NCBI GenBank assembly: GCA_947095585.1
Contig: OX352766.1
Location: 18,962,939-19,026,938, forward strand
DNA length: 64,000 nt
Origin: Nephrocerus scutellatus
Taxonomy: Eukaryota; Arthropoda; Insecta; Diptera; Pipunculidae
Direction: 5' to 3'
This document shows positions 7,917-18,355 of the stretch, piece by piece. The notes beneath the pieces are model-generated. The model searched no databases, was not told where the DNA came from, and saw nothing but the letters and a program-made list of their open reading frames with translations. Both the position numbers and the translations under genes were made by a program. Position 1 is the first letter of the stretch. Each line of letters begins with the position of its first letter.

Positions 7917-9242
7917 ATGGAGGAAAACAACAAACAAATCTGGGAAGTCAGCGCAGCTTTTAACCAAGTCAGGATCGATGAGGTCCCAATTATTGTGGAA
8001 GTGCCAGAGGGAGTAGAAGCGCAGGATTTCTCGGTGCGGTATCCCCAAGGGCAAGGCGGGATCTGCATCGGCAAGGAGGAGTACCGAATGTTGGGACCAG
8101 GCAAGTTCCTGAACGATGCCATCATCGACTTCTACCTTCGATGGGTCGCCGATCTTCGACTTTCGGAGGAGGATAGGAGCCGCCTACACATCTTCAGCAC
8201 CTTCTTCTATTCCCGACTGACCAGTGGAGGGGAAAGCGAGACCGAACGACATGACGGAGTGCGCCGATGGACAAGAAAGCTGGATATCTTCGGGAAAACA
8301 CATGTGATCGTGCCGGTGAACGAAAATAAACACTGGTACCTCATAATAATTTGCAACCCAGGAGATGCCATACGGGAAAACTTTGGCCGACCGGCTATCC
8401 TCGTTTTCGACTCGTTGGCTAGCAGCCTACGCAACCACGCGGTCGAGATTGTTCGTGGCTACCTCAGGCGAGAGTTCGTGGCGAAATTTCCCGAAGCAGC
8501 ACCAGTCGAGTTCGGTGAAAGAACCTTACCTGTATTCCACGTCAGGACCCCGCAACAACCAAATTTCATCGATTGTGGGGTGTACCTCCTGCAGTTCGTG
8601 GAATCCTTCTTGGAAGACCCTATGCGAGAATACTCGGATGACCGAAGTGCCTGGTTCGAACACCAAATAATAAGTAAGAAGAGAGAGGAGATAAGGGCGC
8701 TCCTTCGATTCCTGTCGACAAACGACAACAACCAAAACATCAACGCATCTGGCAACAACCTCAGCAACAATCACGGACAAGGCATCAACCCATCTGGCAA
8801 CGACCTCAGCAACAATCACGGACAAGGCATCAACACATCTGGCAACAACCTCAGCAACAATCATGGACAAAGTATCGACCCATCTGGCAACAACCTCAGC
8901 AACAACTACGGACAAAGCATCAACCCATCTGGCAACAACCTCGGTAACAACCACGGACAAGGCAACAACACGCATGATGACAACCCCAGCGACAAACACG
9001 ACCTCAGCCACACTAAGGATGGCGAACAAGGCGACGGAGGGTGCAGGACACACAAGAGGCGCAGAGAAGCGAGAACACCGGAGGAGGAACTCGAAGACAT
9101 AGTGGGACAGGCACGCAGAGACCATGTCCTAGGCAAATCAATGTCGTTTCAGCGATTCATCGGTGGGAAAAGGGTGAAAATACAGCTCAGTCGCCAAGGA
9201 GAAGCAAAGGTCACAGTCACCGGTAGTAAGGGGGGAGTGTAA
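7917..9242 (+). CDS. SENP6/7-like (Ulp2-class, peptidase C48) SUMO protease carried by the retrotransposon
   Basis: The intact 441-residue ORF lies where env is found in errantiviruses. Residues about 40-235 form a C48 protease. FLNDAIIDFYLRWV (64-77) matches the substrate-binding helix; HIFSTFFYSRLT (91-102) and RRWTRKLDIFGK (116-127) resemble SENP6/7. All catalytic residues are visible: H139 (KHWYL), D165 (VFDSL), Q214 and C220 (QQPNFIDCG). Known members cleave SUMO from proteins or trim poly-SUMO chains in the nucleus; whether this one does is inferred. Residues 274-348 are five 15-residue Asn/Gly-rich repeats, followed by a basic HKRRREAR stretch that could be a nuclear localisation signal. 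The stop codon TAA (9240-9242) overlaps the TGTAA start of the 3' LTR, so the ORF belongs to the element. Homology to env is not seen. Confidence 0.9.
   Translation: MEENNKQIWEVSAAFNQVRIDEVPIIVEVPEGVEAQDFSVRYPQGQGGICIGKEEYRMLGPGKFLNDAIIDFYLRWVADLRLSEEDRSRLHIFSTFFYSRLTSGGESETERHDGVRRWTRKLDIFGKTHVIVPVNENKHWYLIIICNPGDAIRENFGRPAILVFDSLASSLRNHAVEIVRGYLRREFVAKFPEAAPVEFGERTLPVFHVRTPQQPNFIDCGVYLLQFVESFLEDPMREYSDDRSAWFEHQIISKKREEIRALLRFLSTNDNNQNINASGNNLSNNHGQGINPSGNDLSNNHGQGINTSGNNLSNNHGQSIDPSGNNLSNNYGQSINPSGNNLGNNHGQGNNTHDDNPSDKHDLSHTKDGEQGDGGCRTHKRRREARTPEEELEDIVGQARRDHVLGKSMSFQRFIGGKRVKIQLSRQGEAKVTVTGSKGGV
8736..8960 (+). repeat. Five 45-bp tandem repeats in the SUMO-protease ORF
   Basis: Each 45-bp unit encodes 15 residues of the type INPSGNNLSNNHGQ(G/S). 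Copies are in frame, centred on glycines 279, 294, 309, 324 and 339. Small differences (N/D, H/Y, G/S) show that the array has begun to diverge. The minus-strand ORF over it is a repeat shadow. Confidence 0.95.
9228..9237 (+). other. Polypurine tract
   Basis: AAGGGGGGAG lies directly before the TGTAACGA start of the 3' LTR, the position of the plus-strand primer. It also encodes the last residues of the SUMO-protease ORF. Confidence 0.85.
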
Positions 9243-10565
9243 CGACGAAAAATTTGAACTACAATTTTCGTCTTACACCCACTGTGCACGCACGGAGATC
9301 AAATGCATGCAAAAGCCCAACAACACAACACGTGCATGCAAACAAGTACAGCAGGGCACGCACGCACGAAGAAAAAATCAACAAGTGCTAATCGAATCAT
9401 GCATGGCAACACAGCGCATGCATGCAAATAAATACAGCATAGCAACTCAACACGTGCATGCAAACAAGTATGTACGAAGTAACGGAGGTGAGAAAATGCG
9501 AAATGGAAAAAACCCAAGCGATCTGTTGCAAGAGAAAACCACCAACAACACGAGAGAGATGAGAGGACTACAAAGCTGCAAGCCTACAAAAAGGCAAAGA
9601 CAACCAAGAGGCAAAGATTATAAAAGGATTAACACATGAAGAATTGTTCTCTTTGGTCTGCATCAGTGAGACTGTTCACTTCAACAGTGGGACACCAAAA
9701 ACGGTAAGTGAACAGTGAAAAATTAAAACGCCTCGAGGAGATATCAGCAGCATCGGCAACTACCGGAAATTGACACAAAAGTATTTACCGTAAGCGAGAC
9801 ACCCGAACAACATAATTTACAAGAACTACCCACGAAGCTAGAGACGGAGGAATTTTAAAGGCGTGGTACAGGACAATTAACGTTGGTCGGCGCTGGAATC
9901 AGGTTAGCCAAATTCCCCAGTAGTACTAGTAGTTTAGAATCCCCTTTCTTTGTCTCGAGACTCTGGCGGGCCTTATATGACTCCATCTCGAGACTCTGAA
10001 AACCTCGATAGGGAGAGATTCCCCTTGTTAGATAGAAACCCTTCGAACTCAGGACTCTGGCGGGCCTTATAGGACTCCATCTTGAGTTTCGATTCTCGTA
10101 GGGCCGAGTTTTTCCCATTTAGTAGAAAGTGAACAGTGAAAGATCTGCCTCTCTCTATTAAATCTAGTTCAGAAACCCCTTTCTTTGTCTCGAGACTCTG
10201 GCGGGCCTTATAGGACTCCATCTCGAGACTCTGAAAACCTCGATAGGGAGAGATTCCCCTTGTTAGATAGAAATCCTTCGAACTCAGGACTATGGCCGGC
10301 CTTATAGGACTCCATGAGGACATGACCCGAGTCAGCGGCCAAGAAACCAGGCGTGACGGCAGAAGAACAAGGAGAAACTAGCCGAAACAATCATTAAATC
10401 AAATCAAAGGAAAGCAATTTAATAATTATAATATATAATAATATTCAACTTAATTTTACGGAGTCAATAAAGAAATAATTTTGTAACGAAAACAACGGCT
10501 TATTAGTTAATAGGCAAACGACTCTGGACGCCGGCGAGCGTACCCCGGCAATTTACCTCGTTACA
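9238..10565 (+). repeat. 3' LTR of the gypsy element (1328 bp, complete)
   Basis: It starts TGTAACGA and ends TCGTTACA, perfect 8-bp inverted termini. It contains TATAAAAGG near 9620, the 235-bp internal repeat (second copy shortened) and AATAAA at 10466-10471. Relative to the 5' LTR it has 8 bp (10316-10323) in place of 148 bp. The low number of substitutions between LTRs (around 1%) points to a fairly recent insertion. Confidence 0.93.
10466..10471 (+). terminator. AATAAA polyadenylation signal in the 3' LTR
   Basis: This is the probable signal that ends the retrotransposon transcript, 94 bp before the LTR end. Confidence 0.55.
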
Positions 10566-10971
10566 GCTTTATAATTTTTTTATGCCGTCTCGATCATAAC
10601 TGACGATAGGAACGACATATTTGGTTGATATTTTTTGTTTTGTTCGTTATGCTCGCGGATAAATTTTTAGCAAAAGAAAATTCGGGAAAAATACATAAGG
10701 AAGTAGGAAAATTTGGAAAACGATGAATTGGATATTGTTTGAAGAAAAAACTCTATTGAATGTTTTCGGTAAAATGAAAAAACTGGAAAAACGAAAATAA
10801 AAAATAAATTAATTTTTTTTCGCAATCTCTTCAATACAAGTCGTTATTTCATTTCTATTCCCATAGATTCCAACTGTTTGAGTTAGGTGCGCAAGTGTCA
10901 TTTGACAGCTGATCCATTTGCATGGTCTTTCTTTTGCGTTCTGTCAACGTATCCCGATGATTCCGACCGAC

Positions 10972-11165
10972 ATGCCATTAGACTTTAAGCGCTTGCAGTG
11001 TCGGGTGCGGTTTGCATTACAATAAACAAATCACATGGGCAGTCAATGAGTGTTTGAGGCATTTACCTTGAAAATCCATACTTCTCGCTTGGTCAATGGT
11101 ATGTCGCCTGTTCCAGTGTCGAAAAACCATCAGCGTTGTTTGTTAACGTGCCAGACGTTGAAGCA
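10972..11165 (+). pseudogene. Helitron helicase C-terminal fragment (motifs V-VI)
   Basis: Across two frames one can read LDFKRLQCRVRF, then INKSHGQSMSV and YLENPYFSLGQWYVACS, then ALFVNVPD. These match the last part of the Pif1-like helicase in Helitron proteins (the TINKSQGQ and YVA.SRV motifs). At least one frameshift and in-frame stops break it. It lies 400 bp after the gypsy element and points the same way as the N-terminal fragment at 1408, so both are parts of one Helitron. Confidence 0.7.
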
Positions 11166-11189
11166 AAACTTCTTTGATGTTTTCGGAAA

Positions 11190-11560
11190 AAAGACCGCCA
11201 AAAGACCACCAAAAGACCGCCACAACGCCAAAAAGAAAATTTCCGAAAGACCCTTAATAACAAAAGAAACTCAAAAATCACAAAAAAAAACATTAAAGAC
11301 CCCCCAAAAGATCCTCAAAAGACCCCTAAAAGACTTCTCAAGAGACCCCAAAAGACCCTCAAAGGACCTCCAAAAGACTCTCAAAGGACCTCAAAAAGCC
11401 CCTTAAAAGACTCCTCAAAAGACCCCCAAAAGAATCTCAAAAGAAGCTTTAAAAATAGTAAAAAAAAGCCAAAAGAACCCCATAAGACACTCAAAAGCCA
11501 AAAAACCCCTCAAATAACCCCCAAGAGGCCCCCAGAGGACCATCAAAAGACTATACCGAA
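11190..11560 (+). repeat. Degenerate AAAAGACCC low-complexity tract
   Basis: About 370 bp of imperfect repeats built on AAAAGACCCCTC, 10-13 bp apart, with strong purine/cytosine bias on this strand. A 118-residue Lys/Pro-rich ORF through it is a by-product. Confidence 0.75.
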
Positions 11561-11877
11561 TTTCATACAAATCTGTTGAGAAAATTTAAAAATGCAACAC
11601 AATAATGTGACTCAAAATCGCAACACAAACAAAATAGTGATGTTCAAGCGAATAATCAAAACAAACAAATGCTTTGTTTCGATTGGTTTTCTATGACATT
11701 GCAATCGAAAGCGAAAAGTAAACAAAACACCTTGAGATTCATGGTAATTTCAAATTTAATGAAAGATAATAAATCATTTGGTTGACGTTTTGTTTTCTCA
11801 TTTTTACTTTGATTTAATATTTCGAATAGCTTTTCACAAGTCCACAAAACGATCATAAATAAATTTATTGAACATGA

Positions 11878-11906
11878 GACAGGACAACGTCTGTCGGGTC
11901 AGCTAG
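11878..11906 (+). mobile_element. Helitron 3' terminus: hairpin and CTAG
   Basis: A stem GACAG...CTGTC (11878-11895) is followed 7 bp later by CTAG at 11903-11906, the layout of Helitron 3' ends. The sequence GACAACGTCTGTCGGGTCAG resembles termini of several insect Helitrons. The base after CTAG is C, not the usual T. Confidence 0.65.
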
Positions 11907-12013
11907 CACATAATAATAATAAATACTAGGTAATGTATCATTTTAATACGCCGCGCCTTCTTTATGTTGGTTTTTACCCCGCGCCTAACAAATTTAATAT
12001 CATTTTCTTTATA

Positions 12014-12193
12014 AGGATTACACCAGATGGGAGCTCCACTTACTTAATTGCGGCCAAGGCCACAGACTTATATGCAGACCCAGAATTCTTGCCGCCCACC
12101 CGGTCGAAAGCTTATTGTACAGAAGAGTGGAGTGAAAATGTATCTGCGTTAGCTGCGTTAATGAAATTAAAAAAAAACAATTATATACTATAA
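12014..12193 (+). other. Possible 3'-terminal exon or unrelated ORF
   Basis: A pyrimidine-rich stretch ending TTTCTTTATAAG is followed by an open frame beginning ITPDGSSTYLIAAKATDL and ending in a stop at 12193. Its composition is more gene-like than the surroundings. I recognise no domain. It could be an exon of a host gene, a TE remnant or chance. Confidence 0.25.
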
Positions 12194-12816
12194 TGTTTTA
12201 AAGTGCTCCAGCAAGATAGAATTTTGAAAAAAGTACAATTACATCAGTTTTTGTCAGCATGCCTCAAATATATAAAAAGCTCAATAATGTATTGTAATAG
12301 TAAACATTTTGTTGTTTTTAATTGTATTTCTATGGAATTTTAAATTAAATTTTACAAAGTAGCCATTTAAATATAAAATTCACACTTTGTATTTAAAATT
12401 AAAATAAGGCATCATCACATCTGACGTGATGACAGTCTAGACGTGCCAGCACGTTTTTCTTCTCCGCATACAGCACCTGAAGCTTCTGTTACGAGCTAGA
12501 TGGAACGCTCCACGCTTGAGTATGACAGAGAAAGGATGCTATTTCTCGATCTTGCTTTCAGAATACGTCGATATACTAGTTTCGTTCAAATTCAAAATTT
12601 CTTCAAAATATCGTTCAAATAGCGACTACAACTTATAGTCAACCACAAATTGTTTGCTGCATTTATGAATGAGGGATTGCACTTGATTTTAACCACATCA
12701 TCACAAAAGTGGCTAATACCAGAATATATTCTTCAGGGTCAGCTTTTGTAGCATATAGTCGAAAAATGATATTCGCTGTAGAAAGTCACCTGGAATGGTT
12801 GAGTGGACCCGGTTCT

Positions 12817-13140
12817 CTATTTAGACGGGAGTCTTTTGCCAATGCCTGTGCGTATGTAGATATCGATCAGTCTTTTCAGTTTCTTTAACAGGATTGATGA
12901 AAAACTGATTGGTCTGAAATCTTTTGGACTAACATGCGAGCATTTGCCGGCTTTGGGTATAAAAACCACGTTTACTTCTCTCCATAAAACTGGAGCATGG
13001 ACCAATTCTTTAGAATTATTTCCAGCAAAGGAAGGGAATATCGTCCTTTGCAGCTCGGCTGAAATTATGACATCACGTCCTGCAGATTTGTAAGGTTTGA
13101 AGCTTTGTAGCGCCCAAAGCAGTTTGTTATTGTAGATATC
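12817..13140 (-). pseudogene. Non-LTR retrotransposon RT fragment (LOA/R1-like)
   Basis: The minus frame reads YKSAGRD, then WREVNVVFIPKAGK and KDFRPISFSSILLKKLKRLIDIYIR. These are conserved blocks 0-2 of reverse transcriptases in the LOA/R1 group. Only about 100 residues remain; palm motifs with the catalytic aspartates are missing. The related endonuclease piece is at 14220-14960, beyond an RTE fragment in the other orientation. Confidence 0.75.
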
Positions 13141-13149
13141 CCAGCAGCA

Positions 13150-14210
13150 GCGAGGATCGAGCTAGAGTCCATGTATCGAAGAAAAATGAGAGAAGTGCAG
13201 CGTAGTGTAAGACGTGACAAGCGTAACTATATTAACAACCTGGCCTCAGAAGCAGAGGAAGCAGCGAGCAGGTGCGATATCACCAAAGATCTGATAGGTG
13301 GTCACCTCTCTAGCCAACATCCGGTGAAAGGCCTAGATGGTGCCGTACTCGTTTCAGATGAGGATCAGCTCAAACGATGGAAGGAGCATTTCTCTACGGT
13401 CCTTAACCGTGTATTTGCTAACGATATGCACCCAAATCAAACGGAGCTGCCGGAAGTAACAATTTCCCGAATTCAACTCCCAGTAAAGATGAGATCGCTA
13501 CCGCGATCAACGCACTAAAGAACAACAAGTCGGTAGGACTATATGGTATACCCGCAGAGCTTCTGCGTGCAGCTCCAACGACATCAGCAGAGCTTTTATA
13601 TCCTCTTGTAGAGAGAGCTTGGTAGGCAGAAAGTTTCCCCGATGAGTGGAAGAAGGTCATGTGCTGCACAGAAGAAAGCTGTCAGAGCAATTCGATATCC
13701 TAAGTGGGGTATGACAAGGTTGCATTCTATCGCCGACGACGACCGACGGTGGAACCGAACAGGACATTGTCAACCGAATCGGCAAAGCAATATCGGTGTT
13801 TGGAATGATGTCCATGTTATGGCGAAGCAATGCGATCAGCTTAAACACCAAGCTGCGACTCTTTCACTCAAATGTTGAATCTGTGCTGTTGTATGGATGC
13901 AGCACTTGGAAGGTGGTTAATAGGTGCCTACGGAACATCTTAAGGGTTTTCTGGCCTAACCGTATCTCTAACGAACATCTTTACCAGATAACGGGTCACG
14001 AACCAATAGGCACAACCATACAACGACGGAAGTGGCAGTAATTTGGTCATACACTCCGAAAAGGCGACAGTTCCATAGCAAACTGCGCAATGTAATGGAA
14101 CCCGTTATCTCAGGATGGTAGACCAACGGGTCGTTCGAGAAATACATGGCGCAGAACAGTTGAGGAGTGAAGTGAAGTGGGTATCTAAAACCAGATTGAG
14201 CGATTCTTCG
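13150..14210 (+). pseudogene. RTE-like non-LTR retrotransposon fragment
   Basis: The first part (13171-13518, 115 residues) is the pre-RT region with RRDKRNYINNLA, WKEHFSTVLNR and then, after a frameshift, DEIATAINALKNNKS and GIPAELL. Most of the RT core is gone. From about 13780 the C-terminal part follows: LRLFHSNVESVLLYGCSTW, NRCLRNILRVFWPNRISNEHL, RRKWQ*FGHTLRK. These match the tail of RTE/BovB-type endonuclease-RT proteins. Several stops and frameshifts are present. It lies inside a minus-strand LOA/R1-like element and so inserted into it or was joined by rearrangement. Confidence 0.7.
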
Positions 14211-14219
14211 CTTAATGTA

Positions 14220-14960
14220 TACCACGAGCCATCTGCTTTTTCAAGCAGCTCGGCATTATTAGATCGGTTGCGAGTTTTCTTAGCCTAGACGCCTCAGAAG
14301 ATTCTTCTATTTTATCACAGAAGAGTCTCTATGAAGAGCGCTTGGCTGTCCTTAATTATCTTTTATAAAGTTTGAGAGATGTTTTGTAAGCATTCCAACC
14401 AGCTTCTAATCTAGTAGCCTTGGTTACGTTGAATAGCTTCCTGCAGCTGCTCCTGAAATGCCCTAACTTCAGGTCCACCAATGTGTTCTCTTCTTGCCTC
14501 TTGGACAATTGTTAGGGCAGGAAGCAGAAAGCGCTTTATTAAAAGCACAGGTGAGTAAAAGGTCAATTTTCCAGTTCATTAGTGCTATGGGGGGAATTGT
14601 AAGATCAGAGTGTAAGTTTAAATTGTGTTGAAACTTTTCTCAGTATTTGAGCCTTCAGTCTTCCTATTATTTCTATATAGAGAATGCCGAGGTGGTTTGT
14701 CTTCTAAACTGAATTGTATGTACCGGTGATCGGAGAAAGAATGTTCAGCCGCTACCTTCTAGTCTAGAATAATTTGGTTGAGAGAGTCGGCGACAAGAGT
14801 AATATCTAACACTTCTTGTCGACTCCTGGTTAGGAAGGTGCGTTCATTACCAGTGTTTCGACGGCACAGAAACTTTTACCTTATTTGTGGACTGTATGTG
14901 CTTTCCAAAACATGTATTTCGTGAAATCCAGAAAACGTTGCCGTACACGGCACTGCGGCT
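14220..14960 (-). pseudogene. Endonuclease and linker fragment of a LOA/R1-like element
   Basis: The minus frame near 14870-14700 reads NERTFLTRSRQEVLDITLVAD and EHSFSDHRYIQF, the end of an APE-type endonuclease with an intact SDH motif. Further along (about 14500) come EVRAFQEQLQEAI-like residues of the linker. Stops are frequent. This is probably the 5' part of the element whose RT piece lies at 12817-13140. Confidence 0.65.
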
Positions 14961-15260
14961 TGTTGCTTTATTTCGGTTGCCCTCGAGAGATATAAGAACA
15001 ACGCACTATTGCTTATTTTTTATTTTAATTTTTATTGTCTGTCTTTAATGTAGAAATTTATAATTTTAATTAGAATTTTTTGGTAAAAAATTAATTTTTA
15101 ATAGCACGAGGAAAAGTAAAACACACCGATCTGCTTTTCCGTTTTCTTGTCGAGAGAATATTGAATCAAACACGCCAACCAACCAAAGCGACAGCATATA
15201 ACAACACGGTAACCTAAGCGAGAGCACAGTTTAACAAGTCCCATCAAGCAGGGACTCTGC
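14961..15260 (-). repeat. Putative 3' end/LTR of the BEL element
   Basis: Downstream of the BEL pol stop (minus strand) the sequence reads GATGGGACT then TGTTAAACTGTG, which could be a polypurine tract followed by an LTR start at about 15236. No second copy is present in the window to confirm the LTR. Confidence 0.3.
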
Positions 15261-16658
15261 TTAAGCAGGGACGTCAACAAATGTGTTTCGAACACACTGC
15301 GCCCTTGAAGTCTTAGCTTCAACTTCCATTGGGAGTAGACACAATTTTTGTACTGGGCGCTCTAGTGGCTCTCTTTTCTTCCTTTTCCCACCAAGTTCCC
15401 AATCCCATGTTGCCACCTTCAAACTAACATTACGCACCAGACCATCCAGACCTGGGAACACATCGATGACTCGCGCGGTTTTCCATAATGATGGCGGTAT
15501 GTTATCTTCGCGCATAAGAACTAGATCGCCGATTTTCATGTTAGGTTGCGCTCTTTGCCATTTTGGACGCTGTTGCAATTTATGTAGGTAATCTCTCGAC
15601 CAAGCTTTCCATAAAGACTGCATAATTTTTTGGATTTGTGCTGCACCAAACGGTTGAATAATGGTCTCACCAATAAGGAAATGACCTGGCGTTATAAACG
15701 ACAAGTCTTCGGGATCTTCTGACTGTGCGGATAAAGGTCTCGAGTTTATTACAGCGCTTGTTTGAGCTAGAATTACCCTGAAGGCACTGCTTGTCAAATT
15801 ATGCGGGCCGACGATTCTTTTTAAATGGTATTTCATAGATTTGACCGCGGCTTCCAATAACCCTCCATGATGTGGTACCGTTGGTGTAATGAATCGCCAT
15901 TCTGTACCGTATTCCTGTAGATTTTTCGCCATATCCATTCCATTCCAAGTCCGCAACATTCGTGCCAATTCTTTCTCTGAGCCCGTGAAATTGTTACCAT
16001 TGTCACTCCATAAACGTGTGCATGCGCCACGAATGCTGGTGAAGCAAAGAAAAGCTTGGATAAAATCCGCCGTTGATTAACTTTCGACCAGTTCTAAATA
16101 CACTGCTTTGGTAACCATACAGACAAATACTGCGACATATTTCTTTTCTAAAATCTTACATCGGCCTCCACGCGCTTTTAACAAGAAAGGGCCAACATAA
16201 TCAACGCCCGAATGGCGGAAAGGTCGGCATGGCTGTACCCGGTCGGATGACAGTTCGCCCATCATTTGCTGCATCGCCTTTTGATTCGCTCGCGGACAGA
16301 TAATACAACGCAGATTGTGGGTGTGAATTGCTCGACGCAAATTCGTGATCCAAAACTTTCGCCGTATAAGCGCTCCCATCTCACGGTTCCCGCCGTGTAA
16401 AGTGGCCGCGTGCGCTTCTTGTATTAATAATCTCGTCAGTGGGCTTACGTCGGGCAAAATCACCGGATTCTTCCGATCATTTGTTATCAGTGCGCGATTC
16501 GAACGACCGCTCATGCGTAATATACCTTGACTGTCGAGTCGTGGATTGAATTTCAATATCGGACTCGTCGTATCAATGCTTGTGTTGGTTGAATTACGTA
16601 GCGCCTTAATTTCTTTTCCGTAGTAGATGGCTTGTTCTTCACGAATCCAAAATCCCAA
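15261..16658 (-). pseudogene. pol: BEL/Pao pol: integrase region
   Basis: Two ORFs (16077-16658 and 15261-15968) join in one frame interrupted by a TAA at about 16077. Reading along the minus strand: an HHCC zinc domain (EAHAATLHGG...LRCIICPRA), HSGVDYVGPF with the first catalytic Asp, WSDNGNNFTG with the second, and PHHGGLLEAAVKSMK with the Glu. The tail PPSLWKTARVIDVFPG.DGLVR is the typical BEL/Pao integrase C-terminus. So the DDE residues persist but the ORF carries a nonsense codon. Confidence 0.88.
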
Positions 16659-18355
16659 CCCCTTTTCTACTTCTTCATTGGTCAGCGAACCGTGTCGGCG
16701 AGACTGTTTTCCCTGTGACCGACAGTTGAATTGAAAACGAAAAATCCATGCTGTTCATCTGCTTAATACACTTATGCTCGATGCTCGCGATAATAAATTG
16801 AAATCGCGAAGTGTTATATCGATCATCAATGAAGCTTTAAAAAATTGGCGAAGCTTCGTACCGTCGTTATTTGTGCTCGATTTTCTTCCAGCGCAATGGT
16901 CACCTCGGTTTTGGTTTATCGTTGTTGCTGCATTTCTGGCCAATAATGGGCCTGTCTTGGAGTCTGATGTTAAGCGCTGAATCTTCTGCACTCGATTATT
17001 CACAAAGATTTTTAGTTTCGCCGGGTCCTTAACTAACCATGCCAACACCACTTGAGAGTCTGACCACAATGTTGTTTTAATGTGCGTCAAATTCGATGTT
17101 TGTTTGAAAGAGCAGCTAAGTTCGCTCAGTAATTTCGCGGCCCAGAGTTCCAACCTTGGCACCGTAATGGACTTCACGGGTGCTATATGCGATTTTCCTG
17201 CAACCAGAGTATTTTCGACTCGATCTGCCGATTAGATGCGAACGTTTAGAATTGCGTCATATTCTGCTAATGATGCGTCAGCAAAACCATGCAGGGAAAT
17301 TTTTCTGTCGAGGCCGATACCTTACCAACGTCGGAGTCGAATTTCCGTGATAAGGGACAGCTGCTGCTGAAATTGTTGACATTTGCGATAAATGTCATCC
17401 GGCACTAGCGCATCCCATTTTATATTTGCACGCCATATATCTTGCATTATTATCCTTGCCACAATAACGATTGGACCAACGTAACCGTTCGGATCGAAAA
17501 TATACGCAATATAACTTAGCACTCGTCGTTTAGTTGCTTCTTTTGCTTTCAACATTGGCGGCTGCAGATAATTGAACATTAGTTCATCAGTACTAGGCAA
17601 CCCACGCAACTCTAGCTCTGTCGTATCGTCAAATTCACCGAAATCAAGTGCATCATTAGTTTGTCCTTTCCCCTCATTTGGTACCACTCCCAATATGATA
17701 GCACAACGGCCCTGAAGATCAATCGGCTAAGAGCATTTGGTCAGCTAAGAGCAGTTCTTGAATCGCATTGACGTATTTCTTTTTGAATTCTTCATTCCGT
17801 TGAAATCGTTTCTCCAATTTGCCGAAACGTTGGAGCACGATGAGCCAAACTATTCGATGTCGCTGCGTAATGGAAAATTTACTTGGAAAAGGTTGTTGTC
17901 TAAGCGTCTATAAGTGCGCATAAATATTTCCTCGCATTGTTCCTGTTCTGTAGTACGAGCTCGGACCAACGACACTTCTTCATTTTCCCAAAATCGTTGC
18001 AATAATTTGTCCAGCTGCAGACATGCGTCTTCACTTGTCACCAAGTTTACCACAGCATCCCTTTGAGCTTGAATCCCGCCACCGAAAGAAAGCCACCCCA
18101 GTCGCGATCGCTGAAAGACGATGCCCGAGTCATTAGCAAAGCTGCCATCCTGAATTATATTTGCCCAAACGCCGGCGCCAAACAGCACATCTATCGGTGC
18201 TGGTGTATGTGCCTCTGGATCAGTGAGTCGTTCACGCAACGCAAATGGAATAATTTGTAAGGATATGGGTGACTGCGGTAGCCATACGTAGTAATCTGCG
18301 GCACAACGATCAATTTAATCGTCGCCAGTGGTTCATCGCTTAGTCTACCTAGCAG
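16659..18355 (-). pseudogene. pol: BEL/Pao pol: degraded protease/RT/RNase H region
   Basis: Pieces in order on the minus strand: 18239-17850 (APIDVLFGAGVWANII, RSRLGWLSFGG, the BEL protease-RT linker); a short in-frame stretch ending EFKKKYVNAIQELLL; 17693-17322 (TKRRVLSYIAYIFDPNGYVGPIVIVARIIMQDIW, RT connection); 17177-16755 (SITVPRLELWAAKLL, WSDSQVVLAWL, RNase H). The RT palm with its catalytic aspartates is missing between about 17700 and 17760, so the element cannot encode an active polymerase. The 5' part is cut at about 18356, where R1 sequence begins. Confidence 0.85.

Noticed and set aside
8526..9125. 199-residue minus-strand ORF
   Set aside because: It is the antisense shadow of the SUMO-protease ORF and its 45-bp repeats; Val-rich low complexity and no domain.
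7917..9242. env gene
   Set aside because: The position fits env, but there is no signal peptide, furin site or membrane segment; C48 protease motifs are clear.
11050..11406. Lys/Pro-rich ORF of 118 residues
   Set aside because: Its start is a frame-shifted reading of the Helitron helicase end, and the rest is the AAAAGACCC repeat.
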